Positions 9,861-18,225 are shown, numbered from the stretch's first letter. The stretch is DNA of 64,000 nucleotides from Bacteroidales bacterium (GCA_021108035.1 JAIORQ010000055.1:1-64000); one strand, 5' to 3'. Notes: generated by a model from the sequence alone, not told the origin. A program made the numbers and translations.

Positions 9861-9933
9861 TAATAAAAGGATTCCATATAAATATATTATTAATCTTTAT
9901 AAATTATTAAAAAAAGAAAAAAGTAATTATTGA

Positions 9934-10545
9934 ATGCACATCGAAGAAAATCACATATACCATATTTATAACAGAAGTAATGAAACTGTTTTTTACAACA
10001 GAGAAAATTATCTATATTTTTTAAGAAAAGTAAATAAACAAATTAGACCGTTTTGTGAAATATTGTCTTGGTGTTTGATGCCTAATCATTTTCATTTTTT
10101 AGTGCTTGCTGATGCAATAAGTTCAGATAATACTAATGAAACTCACAGACCTAATCTGCAATTATTATCAAAAGGATTTGCAAACCTTACAAGTAGTTAC
10201 TCACAAGCAATAAATAAACAAGAAAACAGAAAAGGAAGTTTATGGATGCATACAACAAAAGCAAAAAAGTTATCAGGGCAGATATATTTTGGTGTTGAGA
10301 ATTTTCATAAAAATGATATAATATTTACTTGTTTCAATTATATTCATCAAAATCCTGTTGAAGCAAAATTAGTTGAAAAGTCGGAAGATTGGGAATTTTC
10401 ATCGTTTAAAGATTTTATGAATATCAGAAACGGAAAATTAGTTAATAAGATAGTGGCTTATGAAATAATAAATTTTGATAAAGATAATTTTTATGAACAA
10501 TCAAAGATAGTTTTGGATGAAAAGAAATTAAAACATATATTTTGA
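9934..10545 (+). CDS. REP-associated tyrosine transposase (RAYT, Y1_Tnp family)
   Basis: A 203-residue HUH single-strand nuclease of the TnpA-REP group, which cuts REP hairpins through a 5'-phosphotyrosine link. The HUH motif is HFH (His52 and His54) within LMPNHFHFLV, and the catalytic tyrosine is probably Tyr89 in SSYSQAINKQENRKGSLW, the form typical of RAYTs. The C-terminal FNYIHQNPVEAKLV is also characteristic. The gene looks complete. RAYTs are usually single-copy and domesticated, and the five flanking palindromes are the expected substrates. It sits between two genes of one enzyme complex (purL, purQ) in the same orientation. Confidence 0.9.
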   Translation: MHIEENHIYHIYNRSNETVFYNRENYLYFLRKVNKQIRPFCEILSWCLMPNHFHFLVLADAISSDNTNETHRPNLQLLSKGFANLTSSYSQAINKQENRKGSLWMHTTKAKKLSGQIYFGVENFHKNDIIFTCFNYIHQNPVEAKLVEKSEDWEFSSFKDFMNIRNGKLVNKIVAYEIINFDKDNFYEQSKIVLDEKKLKHIF

Positions 10546-10557
10546 ATTTGCAAGATT

Positions 10558-10676
10558 ACCTTTAAGCGGTTAGAACCGCTTAAAGGTTACTAAATAAAAG
10601 TTTTTTTTATTAGGTTTAATTCATTTATAAATCTGTAAAAGCATAACTTTTAAGCGGATTAAAACCGCTAAAAAGT
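10558..10676. repeat. pair of REP palindromes downstream of the transposase
   Basis: The copy at 10558-10587 is a perfect 14-bp-arm palindrome around a 2-nt AG loop; the copy at 10646-10676 is the GGATTAAAACC variant. They start 13 nt after the transposase stop and end about 30 nt before purQ. Confidence 0.85.
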
Positions 10677-10708
10677 ATTAAGTAACAAAAAAATAATCAA
10701 TCAAAAAC

Positions 10709-11524
10709 ATGGTAAAATCACTAATATTAACAGGTTTCGGAATAAACTGCGAAATAGAAATGGGAGCAGCATATAAAAATGCCGGAGCAGAAGTTACAAT
10801 CATACATTTCAACGAATTAATGAACGGCTCATATAATTTGCATGATTTTGATATACTGAATTTTCCCGGCGGATTTTCTTTCGGTGATGATATTGCTTCC
10901 GGAAAAGTGATGTCGAACAAAGTGAAATACAAGAAGATGCAAAACGGAAACGCTTTTATTGAAGAAATTAACAAATTCATAAAAGAAGGAAAATATATCA
11001 TGGGAGTTTGCAACGGCTTTCAAATATTAGTTCAATTAGGTTTATTGCCGAATTTAAAAAATGATTTTGAGCCTGAAACCGCATTAGTTCAAAACAATTC
11101 AAACAAGTATGAAGACAGGTGGGTTTATTGCAAAGTTAATCCGGAAGTAAAAACACCGTTTTTGAAAGGGATTGATTTATTGCCTGTTCCTGTTCGGCAC
11201 GGTGAAGGAAAATTAGTTATTAAAGACGATGCAACAAGGAAGCAAATTCTTGATAATGATTTAATTGCATTAAGTTATTCCGATAAAGACGGAACTATAA
11301 CAGACAAATACCCGAAAAATCCAAATGGTTCAGAATTTAATGCAGCCGGACTGACAGACCCGACAGGGCAAATATTTGGTTTAATGCCGCATCCGGAAGC
11401 ATATTTAAGTTTCTACAACAATCCTTCTTGGCCAAAATTAAAAAGAGAAGGAAAAGAAATTGAAAGAGAAAATACGGGGCAGGTGATTTTTGATAATATT
11501 GTTAAGCATATTGAAAGAAAATAG
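10709..11524 (+). CDS. purQ: phosphoribosylformylglycinamidine synthase, glutaminase subunit
   Basis: PurQ is a class I (triad) glutamine amidotransferase that releases ammonia from glutamine and channels it to PurL. FPGGFSFGDD (about 52-61) forms the oxyanion strand region, the nucleophile is Cys101 in MGVCNGFQIL, and the His-Glu pair is in LMPHPEAYLS near the C-terminus. At 271 residues it matches the PurQ-like C-terminal domain of large PurL rather than the 225-residue Bacillus PurQ. Its partner PurL lies upstream across the RAYT element; cotranscription through the REP hairpins would be needed unless there is a promoter in the short AT-rich gap. Confidence 0.94.
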   Translation: MVKSLILTGFGINCEIEMGAAYKNAGAEVTIIHFNELMNGSYNLHDFDILNFPGGFSFGDDIASGKVMSNKVKYKKMQNGNAFIEEINKFIKEGKYIMGVCNGFQILVQLGLLPNLKNDFEPETALVQNNSNKYEDRWVYCKVNPEVKTPFLKGIDLLPVPVRHGEGKLVIKDDATRKQILDNDLIALSYSDKDGTITDKYPKNPNGSEFNAAGLTDPTGQIFGLMPHPEAYLSFYNNPSWPKLKREGKEIERENTGQVIFDNIVKHIERK

Positions 11525-12118
11525 GACGCTGATTTTTATGATTACTTATGAAGAAAAACAAAAGATTGAATTATTTCTATGCAATTAAAAACAATTCAAA
11601 ACAAAATATACGAATTGAGAGGACAAAAAGTTATGTTAGATTTTGACCTTGCAGAATTATATGAAGTTGAAACAAGGATTTTAAATCAGGCTGTTAAACG
11701 AAATATTAACAGATTTCCAAAAAGGTTTATGTTTCAGTTGAATAAGAAAGAGTGGGAAACCATGTTATCACAAATTGTGATGACATATCCCAAAAAAAGA
11801 CCAAAAATAGCCTTACCTTATGCATTTACAGAACACGGGGTTACTATGTTAGCAAGTGTTTTGCGTAGCGAAAAAGCAATACAAATGAATATTGCAATTG
11901 TTGATGCATTTATTTCTCTCAAAGAATTTGCGTTAAATTATAAAGATATTGCAGACAAACTAAAAGAACTTGAAAGTAAATACGATAAAAATTTTAAAGA
12001 TGTTTACGAAGCTATAAATTATTTATTACAAAAAGACAAGAATGGAATAAAACAAAAGGAACGAAAACAAATTGGATTTAATAAAAATAAATCATAAAAA
12101 TCAACATTAATCAGCGTC
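11523..12118 (+). mobile_element. ORF6N gene between inverted half-sites of a palindromic repeat
   Basis: The left end AGGACGCTGATTTTTATG (starting 11523, immediately after the purQ stop) and the right end (12090-12118, containing AATCATAAAAATCA and AATCAGCGTC) are inverted copies of one sequence; the right one carries a 10-nt internal duplication. The ORF6N stop codon lies within the right end. A gene-less version of the same palindrome is found at 19646-19706 and a half-site at 13793-13814. Confidence 0.6.
11579..12097 (+). CDS. ORF6N domain protein (phage-antirepressor-like DNA-binding)
   Basis: A 172-residue protein. The N-terminal 90 residues match the ORF6N domain: LRGQKVMLDFDLAELYEVE, NQAVKRNINRFPKRFMFQLN and LPYAFTEHGVTMLASVLRS. 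This domain occurs in phage antirepressors and in many small stand-alone genes of Bacteroidota. The C-terminal third is a predicted coiled coil (KDIADKLKELESKYDKNFKDVYE) ending in a basic tail. It has nothing to do with purines; its position between inverted repeat halves indicates it came as cargo. Function unknown beyond DNA-binding expectation. Confidence 0.88.
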   Translation: MQLKTIQNKIYELRGQKVMLDFDLAELYEVETRILNQAVKRNINRFPKRFMFQLNKKEWETMLSQIVMTYPKKRPKIALPYAFTEHGVTMLASVLRSEKAIQMNIAIVDAFISLKEFALNYKDIADKLKELESKYDKNFKDVYEAINYLLQKDKNGIKQKERKQIGFNKNKS

Positions 12119-12130
12119 AAAAACAAAAAA

Positions 12131-13738
12131 ATGCAAATAAAAAAAGCCCTAATCAGCGTATCCGACAAAACCGGAATTGTTAAACTTGCAAAAAAGTTAA
12201 AAGAATATAATGTCGAAATTATCTCAACCGGAGGAACAAAAAAAACTTTGCAAGATGCAGGAATTAAAGTAACTGATATTTCAGATGTTACAAAAAATCC
12301 GGAAGCATTCGGCGGCAGAATGAAAACTATTTCTTTTAATATTGAAAGTGCATTATTATACGATAGAGAAAAAGATGCCGATGAAGCAAAAAAATTGAAT
12401 ATTGAACCGATTGATTTGGTTGTCTGTAATTTGTATCCGTTTGAGCAAGTATTATTGCAAAGAAAAGGTTTCAAAACCTTAATCGAAAATATCGACATAG
12501 GCGGGCCTACAATGATACGTGCAGCAGCAAAGAATTTTAAGTATGTCAATGTTATAACGCAAGTTGCAGATTATGAGGGTTTTATCGATGAGTTAGATGA
12601 GAATGCCGGAGCAACAACCTACGAATATCGTAAAGAACTAATGTGCAAAGCATTCAACCACACTGCTGATTATGATGCAATGATAGCACAAGCAATGGAT
12701 GCCCAAATTGATAAAATTTCTTTCAGATTAAACTTTAAAAAAGGTAAAACATTACGTTACGGCGAAAATTCACATCAAAAAGCATATTTTTTCAAAATGA
12801 AAGAAGCTGAAAACACATATCATGATATGAATATTTTGCACGGTAAAGAATTGTCTTTCAATAATATATTAGATATTTCAGGAGCTGTAAATTCTGTAAA
12901 AGATTTAAAAAGAACAGCCTGTTCAGTGGTAAAACATTCAAACCCGTGCGGATTGGCAGAAGGAGAAAATCAAAGAAAAGTTTTGGAAGATGCTTGGCAA
13001 GGCGACCCGATTTCTGCATTCGGCTCAATTATAGCCTTTAATACGATATTATCTAAACAAACAGTTGAGTTCTTCGAATTAACCAATATTGATAAATCAA
13101 AACGAAAATTTATTGAAGTCATTATAGCACCAAAAATTGAAAAAAATGCTTTAAAGTATTTGCAAAACCATAAAAACCTGCGTGTTATAGAATATGATGC
13201 AAATAAACTTCCCGAATATAAAGATTTACGATTTATTAACGGAACTTTGTTAAGTCAAGACCATGATAATAAGCTATATGAAAAATTAGAAAATGTAACA
13301 AAAACAGAGTTTGATACTGAAAAAAACAAATCAATTATTGAATTCGGCTTAAATGCAATTAAGAATATCAAATCAAATGCTATCACAATTGTAAGAGAAA
13401 AAGACGGCAATTTTCATTTAATGGGAATGGGAGCAGGTCAGCCTAACAGACTAATCTCAACTGAATTAGCACTGTCAAAAGCAAAAGATTTTATCAAGCA
13501 AGATTTCAAAGGAAAAGAAGAGGATTTTGCAGCATTTTATAAAGAAGAAATAAAAGATGCGTTTTTAATTTCAGATGCCTTTTTTCCTTTTGCAGATAAT
13601 GTTGAATTGGCAGCAGAACAAGGAATTAAAAACATCATTCAACCCGGTGGTTCAATCAGAGATAAATCTGTAATTGAGACTTGTAATAGGTTGGGAGTGA
13701 GCATGGTGTTTACCGGTATTCGACATTTTAAACATTAA
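12131..13738 (+). CDS. purH: bifunctional AICAR transformylase / IMP cyclohydrolase
   Basis: PurH carries out the last two steps to IMP using 10-formyl-THF. The MGS-like cyclohydrolase domain is at about 1-200 (LISVSDKTGI, STGGTKKTL, FGGRMKT, IDIGGPTMIRAAAKN); the transformylase domain follows at about 200-535, with the catalytic KHSNPCG motif near 275 and SDAFFPFADNVELAAEQGI near 485. Normal length and complete. Its ATG follows the ORF6N element by 12 nt, so the element has displaced any original leader. Confidence 0.95.
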   Translation: MQIKKALISVSDKTGIVKLAKKLKEYNVEIISTGGTKKTLQDAGIKVTDISDVTKNPEAFGGRMKTISFNIESALLYDREKDADEAKKLNIEPIDLVVCNLYPFEQVLLQRKGFKTLIENIDIGGPTMIRAAAKNFKYVNVITQVADYEGFIDELDENAGATTYEYRKELMCKAFNHTADYDAMIAQAMDAQIDKISFRLNFKKGKTLRYGENSHQKAYFFKMKEAENTYHDMNILHGKELSFNNILDISGAVNSVKDLKRTACSVVKHSNPCGLAEGENQRKVLEDAWQGDPISAFGSIIAFNTILSKQTVEFFELTNIDKSKRKFIEVIIAPKIEKNALKYLQNHKNLRVIEYDANKLPEYKDLRFINGTLLSQDHDNKLYEKLENVTKTEFDTEKNKSIIEFGLNAIKNIKSNAITIVREKDGNFHLMGMGAGQPNRLISTELALSKAKDFIKQDFKGKEEDFAAFYKEEIKDAFLISDAFFPFADNVELAAEQGIKNIIQPGGSIRDKSVIETCNRLGVSMVFTGIRHFKH

Positions 13739-13753
13739 TTTATTAAATTGTAG

Positions 13754-13814
13754 AGACAGTCTGCAGGCTGTCTTATCTAAATAAACCATAATAATCATAA
13801 AAAATCAGCGTCCT
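13754..13814. repeat. palindrome and AATCAGCGTCC half-site before purC
   Basis: The 76-nt gap between purH and purC holds a near-perfect palindrome AGACAGTCTGCAGGCTGTCT (13754-13773) and one arm of the AGGACGCTGATT repeat (13793-13814), which abuts the purC start codon directly. No T-tract follows the palindrome, so it is not an obvious intrinsic terminator. Confidence 0.65.
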
Positions 13815-15203
13815 ATGCAAAAAACATTAGAAAAATTTGAAAGCCCGCAATTAAAGAAACTTCATGCCGGCAAAGTGAGAGACAGCATACGTATTAATGA
13901 AAAAAGACGAATGATTGTTGTAACAGACAGAATTTCTGCTTTTAACAAGAATCTTGAGAACAGTGCCATTCCTTCAAAAGGCGGCGTTCTTAACAGTTTA
14001 ACAAACTTTTGGTTCAAGAAGACAGAAAATATCACCGGCAATCATTTAATTGAACAGATTGATGATAACATAAGTTTAGTAAAGGAAGCCGAACCTATCA
14101 GGGTAGAGATGATTGTGAGAGCATATCTTACAGGTTCTATGTGGCGAGGATATAAAGCAGGAAGCAGAATTTTCAGCGGTGTTGAAGTTGAAGACGGTTT
14201 AACAATGAATCAAAAGTTTCCGAAACCGATTTTAACACCAACAACTAAAGATGAATTTGATTCTGAAATTACGGAAAAAGAGATTATTAAATCCGGATTA
14301 GTCGATGAAAAGACCTATCAAAAGATGAAAGATATATCATTGAAGTTGTTTGATTACGGTTCTGATTATTTGTCTGAAAAAGGTATTATTTTGGTCGATA
14401 CTAAATATGAATTCGGTTTTTATGAAGGTGAACTGATATTGATTGATGAAATTCACACACCTGACTCTTCAAGATTTTGGAAAACAGAGGATTATAATAA
14501 ATCACCTGAAAATGTAGTTCAAGCAGATAAGGAGTTTGTAAGACAATGGATGTTGAAAAACAAAATTAAAGGGAAAACGCCGGATGTATTACCGAAAAAA
14601 GTTATTGAAGAAACCTCAAAAAGATACAAAGACATTTATAAAGATATAACAGGTGAAGATTTGCCACAGTCAAATATAGATGTAACAAGCAGAGTGTATC
14701 ATAATTTAGTAAACAAAGGTTTTATAAAAGCCGGATATGTAGCAATGATAATGGGCTCAAAATCAGACCTTAAACATGCAGAAAAAATAAAATCTCATTT
14801 AGAAAAATTTGATATTGATATTGAGATGCGAATAATTTCCGCACATAAAAACGGAGAACGATTGGTACAAGTTGCAGAGCAATTTAATCATAGTATTGAG
14901 CCGATTGCAGTAATAGCAATAGCCGGACGTTCCAACGGACTTGGCGGAGCATTAGCAGCAAACTTAAATATTCCCGTAATTAACTGTCCGCCTTTTACCG
15001 GAAAAGATGACATAATGTTGAATATCAACTCATCATTAATAATGCCCTCAAACACACCGGCAGTAACCGTTGTACATCCTGATAATGCAGCATTAGCGGC
15101 AATCAGAGCATTAAATATTCCGCAATTCAAACAACAAATGGCAAAAGATATTCATGATATGAAAGAAGGCTTGATTAAGGATGACGGGGAGATTAGGAAT
15201 TAA
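13815..15203 (+). CDS. purC: SAICAR synthetase fused to class II AIR carboxylase (PurC-PurE)
   Basis: A 462-residue fusion. Residues 1-300 are SAICAR synthetase (step 7): LHAGKVRDS, VVTDRISAF, RVEMIVRAYLTGSMW, LVDTKYEFGF and DEIHTPDSSRFW. Residues about 307-455 are PurE: MIMGSKSDLKHAEKI, IISAHKNGE, AIAGRSNGLGGALAAN and SSLIMPSNTPAVTVVHPDNA. The AGRSNGL signature and the SSL.MPS loop mark class II PurE, which carboxylates AIR directly with CO2; class I would have an AAHLPGM-type loop and need PurK. The C-order PurC-PurE is that of vertebrate PAICS. No purK is in the window, consistent with the class assignment. The fusion is in one uninterrupted frame. Confidence 0.92.
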   Translation: MQKTLEKFESPQLKKLHAGKVRDSIRINEKRRMIVVTDRISAFNKNLENSAIPSKGGVLNSLTNFWFKKTENITGNHLIEQIDDNISLVKEAEPIRVEMIVRAYLTGSMWRGYKAGSRIFSGVEVEDGLTMNQKFPKPILTPTTKDEFDSEITEKEIIKSGLVDEKTYQKMKDISLKLFDYGSDYLSEKGIILVDTKYEFGFYEGELILIDEIHTPDSSRFWKTEDYNKSPENVVQADKEFVRQWMLKNKIKGKTPDVLPKKVIEETSKRYKDIYKDITGEDLPQSNIDVTSRVYHNLVNKGFIKAGYVAMIMGSKSDLKHAEKIKSHLEKFDIDIEMRIISAHKNGERLVQVAEQFNHSIEPIAVIAIAGRSNGLGGALAANLNIPVINCPPFTGKDDIMLNINSSLIMPSNTPAVTVVHPDNAALAAIRALNIPQFKQQMAKDIHDMKEGLIKDDGEIRN

Positions 15204-15226
15204 TAACTACTTATAGATTCGAAAAA

Positions 15227-15679
15227 ATGAAAGTACTTGAAATAATATTAGCTGTAATTTTCGGAATTGGTTTATTTTTTAAATTTAATCATTGGCCGGG
15301 AGGTAATATGTTTATTACAATTTCTTTAACACTATTAGCGATGCAATATTTTTTATTAAGTTTTATCTTTTTTAATAAAATAAAACTTAAAAACATTTTT
15401 AAAAATGAAACATATAAAAATATACCTCCTGCAAAAATAATTGGAACTATTGGTTTCGGAATTGGTTTATCAACTTTATTATTGGGAACTTTATATGAAC
15501 TTCTTCATTGGCCGGGTGGTGAGATAAATTTATATACCGGAATAATTCTTATTTCAATAATTTTTATTATTTCAATTATTAAATATTTGAAAACAAAATC
15601 AAAATTTTATATCCCGATTTTTATAAGATTTTTTATTTGGACTTTAATAGGAATTATTTCATTAAATATAAATCTATGA
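15227..15679 (+). CDS. small membrane protein with two GldL-like HWPGG motifs
   Basis: A 150-residue integral membrane protein with about four hydrophobic segments (about 3-20, 28-48, 68-90, 97-118, possibly a fifth at 130-148). Two segments carry the same motif, FKFNHWPGG at 22-30 and YELLHWPGG at about 89-97, which resembles the K(F/I)xHWPG motif at the N-terminus of the T9SS motor protein GldL. It lacks the periplasmic half of GldL, so it is not GldL itself. The internal duplication suggests an ancestral two-helix unit. It starts 24 nt after purC-purE. Function unknown. Confidence 0.6.
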   Translation: MKVLEIILAVIFGIGLFFKFNHWPGGNMFITISLTLLAMQYFLLSFIFFNKIKLKNIFKNETYKNIPPAKIIGTIGFGIGLSTLLLGTLYELLHWPGGEINLYTGIILISIIFIISIIKYLKTKSKFYIPIFIRFFIWTLIGIISLNINL

Positions 15680-15765
15680 GACTATAAGTTAGGTGCTTGA
15701 ATAAGTGTAGAACGTTTGCTAATTTTAAGGATTTGATTAGTTTAAAAGGGGATGTTTTTGTAAAT

Positions 15766-16353
15766 AAAAACCTTATATTTTAGTTTTAACCTTAATAGAA
15801 AAATAAAACCAAACAATCAAAACCTTATTACCTTATAAAATTATGAAAATAGAATATTACAACCTATATACACATTTTGTTTTCACAACATTACACAGAG
15901 AACCTGTAATACCTGAAAAGAATAGAGAACGAATTGAGAAATTCATTACAGGAGTTGTTAAGAACTACAATTGCAGATTATATGCAATTTATGCAAATCC
16001 TGAACATGTTCATTTTCTTGTTTCACGTTCACCAAATATATCAGAAGAATATTTAGCCGAAATTATTGCAGAGAGTTCTGAAAAGTTCATAAATACAAAT
16101 AAGTTGGTAAAAGGAAGCTTTTCTTGGCAAGAAACAGCTTCTGCATTTTCTGTTTCGAAAAAAGATGTTGATAAGGTTTGTAAATATATTCTGAATCAAA
16201 AAGAACATCACAGAAAAGTTACATTTAAAGAAGAATATGATAAATTTATAGAGTTTTATGAGAAAACGTTGCAAATGCCTAAATAAGGTAATAAGGTTTT
16301 AGTTTCTCGTGATATTCTTTGTATTAAGGTTAAACAAAAATGATAAGGTTTTT
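15766..16353 (+). mobile_element. IS200-like transposase gene enclosed in long inverted repeats
   Basis: The inner arms AAAACCTTATTACCTTAT (15819-15836) and its exact complement (16283-16300) touch the start and stop of the transposase gene. Outer arms at 15766-15797 and 16322-16353 are also inverted copies with few mismatches. The total is 588 bp. True IS200/IS605 elements have subterminal hairpins, not long terminal inverted repeats, so the form is atypical. Confidence 0.65.
15843..16286 (+). CDS. IS200/IS605-type Y1 transposase (TnpA-like)
   Basis: A 147-residue HUH nuclease. The metal-binding motif is HVH (His55 and His57) in NPEHVHFLV; the catalytic tyrosine is probably Tyr115 in KVCKYILNQKEHHRK. 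Length and the closing FKEEYDKFIEFY fit the family, and it appears intact. No TnpB/IscB or other companion gene is present. Chemistry in the family is single-strand cut and paste via 5'-phosphotyrosine. The neighbouring inverted repeats at both ends suggest it moves as, or inside, a palindrome. Confidence 0.9.
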   Translation: MKIEYYNLYTHFVFTTLHREPVIPEKNRERIEKFITGVVKNYNCRLYAIYANPEHVHFLVSRSPNISEEYLAEIIAESSEKFINTNKLVKGSFSWQETASAFSVSKKDVDKVCKYILNQKEHHRKVTFKEEYDKFIEFYEKTLQMPK

Positions 16354-16453
16354 ATAATTAAAAACAACAATGAAAAAAAGTAAAATCAATAAAACAAAAA
16401 AAACTGAAATTGAATAACAATTCAGCAATGAAATAATGTAAAAATACAATAAT

Positions 16454-18088
16454 ATGAAATACAGAAAATTTATAATTACTCAAAAATGGTTTATTGATAA
16501 AAAACCATATAAACAAGCCGATGCATACGATAAATACTGGCTAAATTTAACAAAGAATGCTTTTGAAATATTAGAACCTCATAAAAAAAAGTATTTTAAA
16601 GATGAATTCGGTAATGAAGATATTGCTGAAATTGCTTATGCAATAACTTCCTATTTTGAAGACTTTATAAGTAATATTGGAATTTGGAAAGCTTTAAGAA
16701 AAAAACATATAGAATTATACGGAACACCTGTTCCTTTTCTTGTAAGAAATCAAGAAAACTACAATTATGAATATATCAACAAAGAAGACATAAAATTTCT
16801 TCTTTGGAGGTTTTTAAATATATATTCTGAATATTTAGAGCCATATAGATTAACGGATAAATATTTAGATGTATTGACAGATGATTTGTATAATTTATTT
16901 GATAAGGAATACGAAACAGCTTATGAGACAGATTATTATAATGATTTCTTTAAAGTATCCAAACAAGATGATTATTTTAAAATAAGAGACAAAATATTTT
17001 GGTTATCACATTCTTACCTGTTTGATAAAATAACAAATACATATATATTATCAAAAACAGATAATATTGAAATTAATGAGGAAGCTGACTTATTTGAATA
17101 TCAGATTTATTCAATAACAGCATCAGAAGATTCTGTATATAAGCAAACAACAGAGTTTTCAGCATTGACAGTTTTTGATATTTTTACAGAACTTGTAAAG
17201 GCAGATGATGAATGTAAGGAAAGATTAAAAGAAATTACCATAAAACATTCAGGTTATTTTATATTTATGTCAGAAGATGACAAATATTTGAATTTTGAAA
17301 ACTATGCAACTAAAAAAGAATATAAAGTATTAAAAGACAGTATGAATGAAAAAATGAAAACACCTGATGTCGGTACAATGATAATAGGCGGATTTATTTT
17401 ATGGAATAACGACTGGTGGCTTTCAGGAATTTTTGTTTCATTGCCGGATAAAACTACTTTAACAGACGAGGAAAAATCCAATTTTCAAAAAGAATTATAT
17501 GTGTATGATAAAGAATACAAAGAAAAAATGAATGAAATGCCTGAAATACAAGGAAAAGATTTTCAAATATTTTTCAAAAGCAAGGAAATTATTTATTATA
17601 ATTCAGGAGAAAAATTGGAAAAAGATTACAATGATTTTATTCAATTTACACGTAAACAAAGAACATCAAAAAGTAAAGAAGCAAGAAAATTTGCAAAAAA
17701 ACATAAATTTAACAAAGTTAAATTACCTGTTGAATTTGTAAAATCAGATGATATATGTATTTTTTTCGAGAAGAATACCGGATTAGCTATTATTCAAGAA
17801 GTTAAATATTTTTTAAGTATTTTAGATAATATAAATAATAACATAGTTTCGGATGTACAATTTGCTTGTGATTATTTTGCAAACGATACAATATCTTATC
17901 AATTCTTTTCTTTGCTTTCAAAAAGTTATGATTTAACTGTTCTCGGAGAAGTTTTTCATATACCCGATTTTAATATAAAGCAAGATTTAAAAGCTCTCGG
18001 CAGATTATATAAATTCAATGATTTCAAAGCAAATATTCCGACGGTTACATTATCAGAAGACGGCAAAATATTACCTCTTGATGATTGA
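16454..18088 (+). CDS. uncharacterised protein, DUF3843-like N-terminus
   Basis: A 544-residue soluble protein without a signal peptide or membrane segments. The N-terminal part (WFIDKKPYKQADAYDKYWLNLTKNAF, then GNEDIAEIAYAITSYFED) resembles DUF3843, a Bacteroidota family of unknown function. A central region has GTMIIGGFILWNNDWWLSGIF (about 305-325) and the C-terminal half has a Lys-rich stretch (TRKQRTSKSKEARKFAKKHKFNK). I do not recognise an enzymatic motif. It stands alone between an IS200-like element and a palindromic repeat, within the purine region; a link to purine metabolism is unlikely. Confidence 0.5.
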   Translation: MKYRKFIITQKWFIDKKPYKQADAYDKYWLNLTKNAFEILEPHKKKYFKDEFGNEDIAEIAYAITSYFEDFISNIGIWKALRKKHIELYGTPVPFLVRNQENYNYEYINKEDIKFLLWRFLNIYSEYLEPYRLTDKYLDVLTDDLYNLFDKEYETAYETDYYNDFFKVSKQDDYFKIRDKIFWLSHSYLFDKITNTYILSKTDNIEINEEADLFEYQIYSITASEDSVYKQTTEFSALTVFDIFTELVKADDECKERLKEITIKHSGYFIFMSEDDKYLNFENYATKKEYKVLKDSMNEKMKTPDVGTMIIGGFILWNNDWWLSGIFVSLPDKTTLTDEEKSNFQKELYVYDKEYKEKMNEMPEIQGKDFQIFFKSKEIIYYNSGEKLEKDYNDFIQFTRKQRTSKSKEARKFAKKHKFNKVKLPVEFVKSDDICIFFEKNTGLAIIQEVKYFLSILDNINNNIVSDVQFACDYFANDTISYQFFSLLSKSYDLTVLGEVFHIPDFNIKQDLKALGRLYKFNDFKANIPTVTLSEDGKILPLDD

Positions 18089-18225
18089 TTTATAATATAA
18101 TGAAATAGATGGGTTTAAAATTAAAATAATAAGAGGATTAGAAAAAAAAAAAATATGTGAGCTTTTTTTCCTTTAAGGAAAGATAAGACCGATAAATATA
18201 AGGTTTTAAAAATTATAATAACAAT

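Larger units (their letters stand above)
9695..10676 (+). mobile_element. REP/RAYT element inserted between purL and purQ
   Basis: A REP-associated tyrosine transposase gene (9934-10545) is flanked by five copies of a short palindrome. Left are a pair at 9695-9724 and 9784-9812 and a single copy at 9831-9860; right are a pair at 10558-10587 and 10646-10676. The two pairs span 118 and 119 nt and each combines one copy with core GGTTAGAACC and one with core GGATTAAAACC, resembling bacterial interspersed mosaic elements. Confidence 0.7.
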
